Part shown: positions 5,249 to 11,037 of the stretch, one piece after another
Layout of the letters: each line of letters starts with the position of its first letter
Numbering within the stretch: position 1 is the first letter of the stretch
NCBI GenBank assembly: GCA_002392275.1
Contig: DGGQ01000017.1
Location: 1-11,037, forward strand
DNA: 11,037 bases
Direction: 5' to 3'
Origin: Treponema sp. UBA3870
GTDB taxonomy: Bacteria; Spirochaetota; Spirochaetia; Treponematales; Treponemataceae
Translations under genes and position numbers: made by a program
The notes under the pieces: generated by a model
Database searches by the model: none
Told to the model about the DNA's origin: nothing
Seen by the model: only the letters and a program-made list of their open reading frames with translations

Positions 5249-6095
5249 GTACGGACGAAAGAAAATCCGATGCGGAAAGGGCCGCCACATTTCCTTCGCC
5301 AGCGGATTTTGCGTACTGATATGGGGTTCCCGTAATGTCTCCAGCCGCAAAAAAACCGGGTATGTTTGTGCGCATCATGCGGTCAACCTTTATGTGGTTT
5401 CCGTCCATCTCTATACCCGAAATCAGCTGTGCTGGCGGAATGTTTTCCCTGAGGATAAAGACACAGGAAACCTCAAGCTCGCCACCATCGTAGGAAAGTT
5501 TTTCCGCCTTCATGCCACCGGTGATTTTAAAATTTTTTCCATCCAGAACCTTGCATTTTTCGGAGACGGAGACGCTTTCTTTGTACTGTGGGAAATAGTA
5601 GACTTCGCCACAGATTTCGCTGAGGAAATTTGCTTCCTTTTCTTCATTCTTGGAGTAGGAAATTACGGCGACATTTTTTCCTTTGAACAACATTCCGTCG
5701 CAGGTTGCGCAGTAGCTTACACCACGTCCAAGAAAATTGGTCTCGCCGTCAAGGGCTTTTCCAAAGGAGATTCCGCCCGCAAGTATTACGGATTTTGACT
5801 CGAACATTTCTTGCCCGGACAAAAGTGTGAAATGGTCGCCCATCTGGTAGACATTGGTGATTTTTTTCTCCGTCACGCTGATTCCAAGTTTGGACATGTG
5901 CTCGGATAGTTCCTTCTGGATTTGGTCTACGTCCTTTCCAAAGAATCCCAAAAAATTTTTGATGTCGTGGGTGGAGTTGAGTTTTCCGCCAAGGATTCTG
6001 TCGCCAAAAAGGAGGATGCTTTTGTTTCTTGCGACCGCCGTTGTTGCTGCCGAAAGTCCTGCGACACCTGTTCCAATGATTGCAATGTCTACCAT
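5238..6095 (-). CDS. trxB: Thioredoxin-reductase-like flavoprotein lacking canonical NADPH motifs
   Basis: 285 residues, slightly shorter than typical bacterial TrxB (about 310-320). The FAD dinucleotide motif GTGVAG is at 8-13, the redox-active CATC is at 129-132 followed by Asp-Gly, and FAAGDI near 249-254 is the second FAD contact. In classical TrxB a GGGDSA-type NADPH motif follows the CxxC region and HRRxxxR comes about 20 residues later. Here the matching segment reads NVAVISYSKNEEKEANFL (141-158) and then YYFPQYKE, so neither motif is present. Enzymes with this loss include ferredoxin-dependent flavin thioredoxin reductases and related NADPH-independent forms, so the electron donor may be ferredoxin. 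Thioredoxin is the likely substrate because trxA lies 15 bases upstream in the same operon. No strong ribosome site is seen, only GGA 11 bases before the ATG. Confidence 0.87.
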   Translation of the reverse strand: MVDIAIIGTGVAGLSAATTAVARNKSILLFGDRILGGKLNSTHDIKNFLGFFGKDVDQIQKELSEHMSKLGISVTEKKITNVYQMGDHFTLLSGQEMFESKSVILAGGISFGKALDGETNFLGRGVSYCATCDGMLFKGKNVAVISYSKNEEKEANFLSEICGEVYYFPQYKESVSVSEKCKVLDGKNFKITGGMKAEKLSYDGGELEVSCVFILRENIPPAQLISGIEMDGNHIKVDRMMRTNIPGFFAAGDITGTPYQYAKSAGEGNVAALSASDFLSSVPKK

Positions 6096-6110
6096 ATTAT
6101 ACGTTCCATA

Positions 6111-6425
6111 TTATTGCAGTGCGAATGACCTTAGGTCGTCCTTACTGCGTCCACCGACCGATGTTGCGGCTGGCTCCCCGTTTTTGAAAAGTATGAAGCA
6201 CGGTATGCTCATGATTCCGTATTTCTGTGCAAGCTCCGGGTTGTCATCAACATTGAGCTTCCCGACCTTTATCTGTCCGTCCAAATCGTTTGCAAGCTCT
6301 TCGACAACAGGCCCCATCATCATGCAGGGACCGCACCAGCTTGCCCAGAAGTCAACGAGGACCGGTTTTTCTGATTTAAGGACCTCCGATTCAAAATTGT
6401 CGTTGTTCAAAATGGTTTCCGCCAT
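6111..6425 (-). CDS. trxA: Thioredoxin
   Basis: A 104-residue cytoplasmic thioredoxin, full length. The active site WCGPC is at 30-34, preceded by VDFWAS. The cis-proline is Pro75 in MSIPCFILFKNG, and GG at 91-92 closes the fold. The residue after the cis-proline is Cys76 where most thioredoxins have threonine, giving a third cysteine close to the active site. The residue after the CxxC is Met instead of the common Lys or Arg. The start is supported by GGGAGG (complement 6435-6440) nine bases upstream. It is first in an operon with the reductase-like gene and is the probable reductant of the Cys-GPx encoded nearby. Confidence 0.95.
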   Translation of the reverse strand: MAETILNNDNFESEVLKSEKPVLVDFWASWCGPCMMMGPVVEELANDLDGQIKVGKLNVDDNPELAQKYGIMSIPCFILFKNGEPAATSVGGRSKDDLRSFALQ

Positions 6426-6508
6426 AGGATTTTTCCTCCCGCTTTTGGATTTATTGCTTGTGGAAGCCGTTAAAAACGGATGTCTTTAGCGTTTCCCTTC
6501 TATATATA

Positions 6509-6517
6509 AATATAACA
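6509..6517 (-). promoter_or_regulatory. Candidate extended -10 promoter of trxA-trxB
   Basis: On the minus strand TGTTATATT (6517-6509) matches TGnTAnnnT. No -35 match is seen at the usual distance. It would give a leader of roughly 75 bases. The surrounding stretch is A/T-rich, so a chance match is possible. Confidence 0.35.
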
Positions 6518-6595
6518 TAATAGCTGCCGTGGCGTGGTATAAAAACTTGTTATGTGGAGGTAACTTTGCCGTCGGTGATTTTAAAATAAAAAAAG

Positions 6596-6604
6596 TGCTA
6601 TACT
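6596..6604 (+). promoter_or_regulatory. Candidate extended -10 promoter of the gene remnant
   Basis: TGCTATACT matches TGnTAnnnT and ends seven bases before the ATG at 6612. There is no ribosome site between, so this is another leaderless arrangement. It now leads only into the broken frame at 6612-6945. Confidence 0.35.
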
Positions 6605-6611
6605 TTTATCC

Positions 6612-6945
6612 ATGAGTTACGAATCGGTAGATAAATTGCAGAATCCCTTTTGAAACTTGGTTCAATATTATATCACCCAAAAGGAAATCTCTTGCAGATT
6701 TAAAGAAAGAATTGTCGATTTTATCAAAAAAGGATTGGGGAAAGGTGTATGGGAACAAATAAAACGATAACAGATTTTGCAGGTCGAAGCGTTAATTCTC
6801 AGTCGCAGCATTGGTGTATTACCCAAAATATGTGGATGCCGTAAAAAGAGTTATTGCTGTTTGCATAAATAGCCACATGTCGCGCGGTCCCAAATTAGAA
6901 GATGCTGCACAAATATTTAAGATTATACAAACGCTTTTCTCTTGA
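6612..6945 (+). pseudogene. Frameshift-ridden gene remnant, family not identified
   Basis: Five consecutive protein-like segments lie on the plus strand in changing frames. They are 6612-6635 (MSYESVDK), 6635-6700 (IAESLLKLGSILYHPKGN), 6667-6762 (SLADLKKELSILSKKDWG, then KVYGNK and a stop), 6749-6844 (TITDFAGRSVNSQSQHW) and 6811-6945 (YPKYVDAVKRVIAV, then SRGPKLEDAAQIFKIIQTLF and a stop). Each segment breaks off near the point where the next frame begins to read well. Joined, they give about 110 residues, too short for most enzymes, so internal deletion is likely too. The alternative is two overlapping small genes (the second with ATG at 6749 inside the end of the first), both decayed. The segment around FAGRSVNSQSQHW faintly recalls a DNA methyltransferase N-terminus, but I cannot identify the family. 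Confidence 0.45.
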
Positions 6946-6973
6946 ATGTTTTATGCCGAATTTTACTATAATA

Positions 6974-6982
6974 TGGTATAAT
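6974..6982 (+). promoter_or_regulatory. Candidate extended -10 promoter of the chemoreceptor gene
   Basis: TGGTATAAT is a perfect TATAAT with the extended TGn. A second TATAAT lies at 6967-6972. The -35 region at 17 bases (TGCCGA) is weak. Transcription would begin near 6989, leaving a leader of about 12 bases that is essentially the AGGAG ribosome site at 6989-6993. No flagellar sigma-28 pattern is evident. Confidence 0.5.
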
Positions 6983-7000
6983 CTTGATAGGAGAAAAAAA

Positions 7001-9028
7001 ATGGCTGGAATTAAAAAACGTAACGAGACACTTCTTACAAAATACGGCATCATGGCTTTTCTGGAGATTGTTGTTTTTATGGCTCTGTTCCTTTTGGTAA
7101 CGACTTCGCTGACAAAAAAGCCTGTCGAAACCATATACACGGAGTCAATCGAGAATATTCTGGAGCAGTCGGTGCAGAACGCTGAGTCCTGGTTCAGAAA
7201 TCATGTGGAGCTTCTGAGGGTTTTCCAGAATTCGGTTGTTGATTCGACTACGGACCGTGAAACTATCAAGCAGACTATAAAGACGAAGAAAAAGCCAGAA
7301 GGCTTTGAATATGTGATGGTGTTCTGGGATGACGCTACCGGTGCAAAGGACGGTGGACCAGAGACTTACAATACCAAGGGCGGCATTTCCGAGGTCGGTA
7401 TTCTTGCGAAGGAATACTGGAAGATGCACACAGGCTCGGATGTTGATGTGTGGCTGGAGTCACCGCGTCAGTCCAATGCCGGTGGATTCAACATGCCGCT
7501 TTTTGTCAAGTCCAATTTTACGGATGCTGCCAACGGTGCGCTTGTGCGTGGCGGTATGGTCGGATTTCTGGAGCTGGAGCCTATAAACACTCTTGCAAGG
7601 ACTTTCTATAGGACCGGAAAGATTTCCATTTACGATGACAAGGGAGAGCTTCGCGCGGGCGAGGACATTCTTGGCTACGAGAATCTTGGCGAATACAGGG
7701 TGATGGAAAAGGCATGCACTCTAGCAAACAAATCCTGGACTGTGGTCGCGGCGATTACGAACGAGGAGCTTGGGGAGATTACCGGGAACCTTAGGCGGAC
7801 TTCGATTATCGGGGGGCTTGTGGTTGCGGTACTTCTGGTGGTCTGCATTCTGATTATAATCAAGATTATGATTGGAAAGTTTGATTCAATCAAAAAGAAC
7901 ATTGACAATCTGAACACGGGGGACAAGGATTTGACCAAGCGTCTTACAATCCACCACAACAACGAGATTTCCCATGTGAAGGAGTCGGTCAATACTTTTG
8001 TGGACACGGTTCACTCGACGGTGAAGGATATCGGACGGGCGAATCTGAATCTGCGGGAGACGTTCGGAAATGTGAAGAGCGGACTTGACGAGACCAAGGT
8101 GCAGATAGGAAAAATCATGGAGGAGATTGCGGATGCAACCAAGACTCTGGAGAGCGAGGACAGGTGTGTGGTGCGCACAAGTTCTTCTGTCACGGAGATT
8201 TCCGGGAGCATAAAGGGATTGAACTCGATGATTGAATCCCAGGCAGCTTCCATTACCCAGGCCGGGTCCAGCATTGAGGAGATGATTGGAAACATCAAGT
8301 CGGTTTCGGTCGCGGTGGACAAGATGTTCTCCGAGTTCGAGGCCCTTAACGAGGCTACGGTGGATGGAATAAAGAAAAACCAGATTGTGAACGAGCTTCT
8401 GGAGACTGTTCTGGCGCAGAGTAAGTCGCTTCAGGAAACAAACCGGGTGATTTCGGACATATCGTCCCAGACCAATCTTCTTTCCATGAACGCCATGATT
8501 GAGTCTGCACATGCGGGCGAGGCGGGAAAGGGTTTTGCGGTGGTCGCCGAGGAAATCAGAAAACTTGCGGACACAAGTGCAACACAGTCAAAGAGCATTG
8601 GCGAAAATCTTAAGACGGTCGCCGCCAACATCACCAAGGTTGTGGAAAGTGCGAACGCGAGCAAGGTTTCTTTTGAACGTGTGTCGGAGAAGACAAGGAA
8701 CACTTCACAGATTGTCGAAAACATAAAGAGCGCGATGGAGGAACAGAACGAGGGTTCCAAGCAGATTCTTGAGGCGCTTTCGGAGATGAACAGCACGACC
8801 AGCAATGTCCAGTCATCCAGCCGGGAGATTGAGATGGGGACAAGGGAGATTCTGGATTCAATCTCCAGCCTGAAGGAGTCTTCGTCGAACATGTCCAGCA
8901 ACTTCAACATGATTGTGGAGACTACTGAAGCGACCAAGCGGACTACTGCAAATCTGAGTGCTCTTGCGGTGGATATGACCAACGCCGTGAATGATATTTC
9001 ACAGAAGATTGATGAGTTTAAGGTGTGA
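7001..9028 (+). CDS. Transmembrane methyl-accepting chemotaxis protein
   Basis: 675 residues. The first membrane helix is at about 16-37. A periplasmic sensor region follows to about 262, probably of the dCache type (FEYVMVFWDDATG, VDVWLESP, then KISIYDDKGELRAGED). The second membrane helix is at 269-290, a HAMP-like segment at 291-345 and a long cytoplasmic coiled coil to the end. The hairpin tip that contacts CheA/CheW lies near 480-530: ISDISSQTNLLSMNAMIES, then AHAGEAGKGFAVVAEEIRKLA, a treponeme-like variant of the usual NAAIEAARAGE. There is no CheR/CheB-tethering pentapeptide at the C-terminus (EFKV). It would feed an attractant or repellent signal to the flagella. ATG 7001 is chosen for AGGAG seven bases upstream; an in-frame ATG at 6902 would translate the promoter. 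It converges on the next gene with one base between stop codons. Confidence 0.95.
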   Translation: MAGIKKRNETLLTKYGIMAFLEIVVFMALFLLVTTSLTKKPVETIYTESIENILEQSVQNAESWFRNHVELLRVFQNSVVDSTTDRETIKQTIKTKKKPEGFEYVMVFWDDATGAKDGGPETYNTKGGISEVGILAKEYWKMHTGSDVDVWLESPRQSNAGGFNMPLFVKSNFTDAANGALVRGGMVGFLELEPINTLARTFYRTGKISIYDDKGELRAGEDILGYENLGEYRVMEKACTLANKSWTVVAAITNEELGEITGNLRRTSIIGGLVVAVLLVVCILIIIKIMIGKFDSIKKNIDNLNTGDKDLTKRLTIHHNNEISHVKESVNTFVDTVHSTVKDIGRANLNLRETFGNVKSGLDETKVQIGKIMEEIADATKTLESEDRCVVRTSSSVTEISGSIKGLNSMIESQAASITQAGSSIEEMIGNIKSVSVAVDKMFSEFEALNEATVDGIKKNQIVNELLETVLAQSKSLQETNRVISDISSQTNLLSMNAMIESAHAGEAGKGFAVVAEEIRKLADTSATQSKSIGENLKTVAANITKVVESANASKVSFERVSEKTRNTSQIVENIKSAMEEQNEGSKQILEALSEMNSTTSNVQSSSREIEMGTREILDSISSLKESSSNMSSNFNMIVETTEATKRTTANLSALAVDMTNAVNDISQKIDEFKV

Positions 9029-9029
9029 T

Positions 9030-9785
9030 TTAAAATATCTGCACCGTTTTTTGGCCGACACATATTTCTTTGTACCAGAACTCGATTTTGTACTCACCCG
9101 GATGGTACGCGCCTGGGGTATGACTTCCCCATCCTGATTGAGATGAATAGGGGCTTACCTCCATGGTATAGCCTTCCGGGCTTGATATACCGGTCATGAG
9201 TGTTCCGTCCGGCTCCAGGATTTTTATGAACAGTTTTTCCTGTCCCGAAAAATTTGATGCCGTGGACACTCTGTAGTTTAGAAAAAGGTAGGTTATTTCC
9301 GAGGAGTCCAGATAGGTTGAGAAGTTTTCATAATTGTATATGCGGCTTACATCCACGTGGACTTCGCTGTTCAAAAGTTTTTCGTAATCATCTTTCAGTT
9401 TTTCATTTTCACTTTTAAGTTGCTCATTTTCTTCCTGCAATTTGTCCCTGTCGATTTGGACTTGACTGATTTCGTTCTTCAGCTGCGTGCTGTCATTCTG
9501 TAGTTGGCTTTTGTCTGAAATTATTTTTTCCGCAATATCCACCAGCTCGGTGTTTTCTTTTTGCAGTTCCGCATTTTCTTTTTCAAGTTGATTTTTTTCT
9601 GCCTGGATTTTTTTCCAACTCACATAGTTCCAGATGGCCATTGTGCTTAGGGCGATTGTGGAAATTAAAAACAAAAGCGCGAGCCAGAAGCAGATTCTTC
9701 TTCCGCCCCTTTTTTTCTTTTCTGGAATCCTGTAGGATGCGACAAGTATTGGTTCTGATTGTTCTGTGGTGTTTTCTTCGCTCAT
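9030..9785 (-). CDS. Membrane-anchored coiled-coil protein, unknown function
   Basis: 251 residues in four parts. The N-terminal cytoplasmic tail (1-30) ends in the basic run KKKRGGRR. A single membrane helix is at about 31-53. A strongly charged heptad coiled coil runs from about 56 to 139, full of Glu/Lys/Asn/Gln with leucines at spaced positions. The C-terminal domain (about 143-251) is rich in aromatic and beta-type residues and ends in GEYKIEFWYKEICVGQKTVQIF, suggesting an Ig-like or beta-sandwich fold. The positive-inside rule puts the coiled coil and C-terminal domain outside the cytoplasmic membrane. GGAG lies seven bases before the ATG, and the upstream gene ends 15 bases away. It is the last gene of a three-gene operon. 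I do not recognise the family; a bitopic scaffold or sensor is possible. Confidence 0.75.
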   Translation of the reverse strand: MSEENTTEQSEPILVASYRIPEKKKRGGRRICFWLALLFLISTIALSTMAIWNYVSWKKIQAEKNQLEKENAELQKENTELVDIAEKIISDKSQLQNDSTQLKNEISQVQIDRDKLQEENEQLKSENEKLKDDYEKLLNSEVHVDVSRIYNYENFSTYLDSSEITYLFLNYRVSTASNFSGQEKLFIKILEPDGTLMTGISSPEGYTMEVSPYSSQSGWGSHTPGAYHPGEYKIEFWYKEICVGQKTVQIF

Positions 9786-9800
9786 TTTTTTCTCCAGTTT

Positions 9801-10421
9801 CTATGCCTGCAAATCTGACAATGTTGAGGACAGCTCTTTTGGTAAACAGAATTTCGTTTTTCCGCTGATTAAGTTAAGTTCTACAAGAAAACTGTATTTT
9901 TCTGTCTTCGTCAGTTTGGGCCAATTTGAATTTGCTTCGTCAACAATTTCGTATAGATGAAAATATTCCGGCAAAATGGAGCCCTTTATTTCATCGTCTG
10001 TGCCGAACAGCTCAAGTCCGTCCCTTCTGTAGCTCTGTGGTGATGACGCAATTTTCCCAACGGATGTGTCGTTTATCCAAACAACCCTTGTGTTGTATTG
10101 TTCGGAAAAAAATGCGCCGGATGTTTTGACTGTCGGAACCTTTGTTGTGAATGTGGGCGCAATTCCAAAGTTTTCGTAATACTGATTCAGCCCTATGTTT
10201 TTTAGGACCGAGTTTTTTCCGTAGTTCCAGAAATCCACAATCTGCCTGTCGGTGAAAAACAGTTCGCCGGAATCGACTGGGATGTAGCCAAAGTTTATCA
10301 TCAGCGAAAAAATGTTAAACTGCTCCGGGCGAGTTGTTTTGTAGTCATTCACTTTGAGCGAAAAAAGCATGTCCTCTTTCTGGACTGAAAACTGACTGTA
10401 TGTGTATTTCTTGTAATTCAT
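9801..10421 (-). CDS. Hypothetical protein, second gene of the unknown operon
   Basis: 206 residues, no signal peptide or membrane segment, so probably cytoplasmic. The sequence is rich in Tyr, Phe and Asn with no motif I recognise. Features seen are FNIFSLMINFGYIPVDSG, WNYGKNSVLKNIGLNQYYENFG and LPEYFHLYEIVDEANSNWPKL near the C-terminal third. Its ATG overlaps the stop of the preceding gene in an ATGA arrangement, and AAGGGGGG lies four bases before the start, so it is translationally coupled to that gene. The A/T content is visibly higher than in the chemoreceptor gene next door, which may mean separate ancestry or relaxed codon use. Function not assigned. Confidence 0.7.
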   Translation of the reverse strand: MNYKKYTYSQFSVQKEDMLFSLKVNDYKTTRPEQFNIFSLMINFGYIPVDSGELFFTDRQIVDFWNYGKNSVLKNIGLNQYYENFGIAPTFTTKVPTVKTSGAFFSEQYNTRVVWINDTSVGKIASSPQSYRRDGLELFGTDDEIKGSILPEYFHLYEIVDEANSNWPKLTKTEKYSFLVELNLISGKTKFCLPKELSSTLSDLQA

Positions 10422-11037
10422 TTTCCCCCCTTATGCAGAAGGACTTTTATTTTTCCATCCACACATTCACATTCCAATAGGCTCGGATTTTCTGAAAATG
10501 TTTTTTGAAAAATATTACTGGCTTCCGCAAGTTGGTTCATCGTTTTTATGTCGCAGTCAAAAATCCATTGCGCTGGAACATTCGGGTTTATTGGAAAAAG
10601 CTTGCTTAGATGTTCCCTGTTGATTTCATCAATATTTGCACCCGATTTTTTGTTCTGGATTATGGCCCTTGAAAGAATCAAAACTTTTTCCGCGTCAGTG
10701 CATGTGTAAAAAAATCTGCACGGCAAATCGGTCAGTATTATTTTTTTTGAAAGTTTTGCTTTTTTGGTAATCCAAAAATACCAAGCGTCCTGAAAATATT
10801 TTGTGTTGGTATACGAAGAACGGATTTTCAAGATTTCCATTCTCCTTGAAAATGATTTGCCATCCTGTATACAGCATCTCCATCTTCCATAATTTCCAGC
10901 CCTGTTCACATTGAAAAAAAGTCCAATGTTTTTAGAAAACTTAATCGACTTTAGATATTGGTTCAGAAGTGAAATAAAATATGGTGAGGCATTCCGGTAG
11001 TTGTTTAGATATATCATCATAAGCGCGGCGGAAATTT
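10418..11037 (-). CDS. Hypothetical protein, 5' end probably beyond the window
   Basis: At least 200 residues from the first ATG at 11020, but the frame stays open to the window edge (ISAAL precedes the two methionines) and no ribosome site precedes that ATG. The true start is therefore probably outside. Soluble, basic and rich in Lys, Asn and Ser. Recognisable stretches are ASPYFISLLNQYLKSI, GLFFNVNRAGNYGRWR, KKIILTDLPCRFFYTCTDAEK and LSKLFPINPNVPAQWIFD. I recognise no domain. Its last four bases overlap the next gene (ATGA), so it leads or continues an operon with the two following genes. Function not assigned. Confidence 0.65.
   Translation of the reverse strand, partial: ISAALMMIYLNNYRNASPYFISLLNQYLKSIKFSKNIGLFFNVNRAGNYGRWRCCIQDGKSFSRRMEILKIRSSYTNTKYFQDAWYFWITKKAKLSKKIILTDLPCRFFYTCTDAEKVLILSRAIIQNKKSGANIDEINREHLSKLFPINPNVPAQWIFDCDIKTMNQLAEASNIFQKTFSENPSLLECECVDGKIKVLLHKGGK

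Noticed and set aside
5112..5798. 228-codon plus-strand frame over the SAP-like and trxB-like genes
   Set aside because: It lies out of frame within one real gene and antisense to another, with no ribosome site.
6467..6479. CCGTT-AAA-AACGG hairpin upstream of trxA
   Set aside because: A 5-bp stem with no T-run and no gene ending into it; too weak to call.
6556..6589. GGAGG followed by a TTG-started seven-codon peptide
   Set aside because: Too short and with a non-ATG start; no evidence that it is a leader peptide.
6902..7000. N-terminal extension of the chemoreceptor to ATG 6902
   Set aside because: It would translate the TATAAT elements and the AGGAG ribosome site; the ATG at 7001 gives a normal short cytoplasmic start before the first membrane helix.
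8431..9063. 210-codon minus-strand frame opposite the chemoreceptor
   Set aside because: It is a shadow of the repetitive coiled-coil coding region, and its hydrophobic Ser/Ala-rich product mirrors the sense codons.

Overview
The window looks like chromosome of a Treponema-like spirochaete (moderate confidence). Clues are the SUMF1/FGE-fold lipoprotein of a type abundant in treponemes, a methyl-accepting chemotaxis protein whose signalling tip reads NAMIESAHAGE, moderate G+C in the core genes with very A/T-rich intergenic DNA, and the mix of strong Shine-Dalgarno sites with genes that have none. I see no rRNA, tRNA, CRISPR array, insertion sequence or complete mobile element.

Layout, left to right. 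(1) 1-280, minus: the N-terminal part of a ParA-type ATPase, with a consensus promoter and a dense TTAA-repeat region (324-479) behind it. (2) 701-1765, plus: an FGE-fold lipoprotein, closed by a bidirectional terminator shared with the next unit. (3) 1845-3693, minus: an OhrR-type peroxide-sensing repressor followed by a MelB-like GPH sugar:cation symporter. (4) 3795-4280, plus: a Cys-type glutathione peroxidase divergent from ohrR. The intergenic region holds a 39-bp inverted repeat over the -10 of the peroxidase promoter. (5) 4393-5248, plus: a DUF3781-like small protein overlapping a SAP-like protein, preceded by their own promoter and a hairpin terminator. (6) 5238-6425, minus: thioredoxin followed by a thioredoxin-reductase-like flavoprotein that lacks the usual NADPH-binding motifs. 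(7) 6612-6945: a frameshift-ridden gene remnant. (8) 7001-9028, plus: a transmembrane chemoreceptor. (9) 9030-11037, minus: three tightly packed genes of unknown function, the last of which is a membrane-anchored coiled-coil protein.

How the parts fit. Groups 3, 4 and 6 form a coherent thiol-peroxide module. OhrR would sense organic peroxide through Cys20 and control the peroxidase. The peroxidase has the second cysteine expected of a thioredoxin-dependent enzyme, and thioredoxin plus its reductase are encoded about 1 kb away. The reductase may take electrons from something other than NADPH. The most poorly understood block is the three-gene operon at the right end, where the gene nearest the edge probably begins outside the window.

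All family names come from motif recognition by eye. No database search was run.
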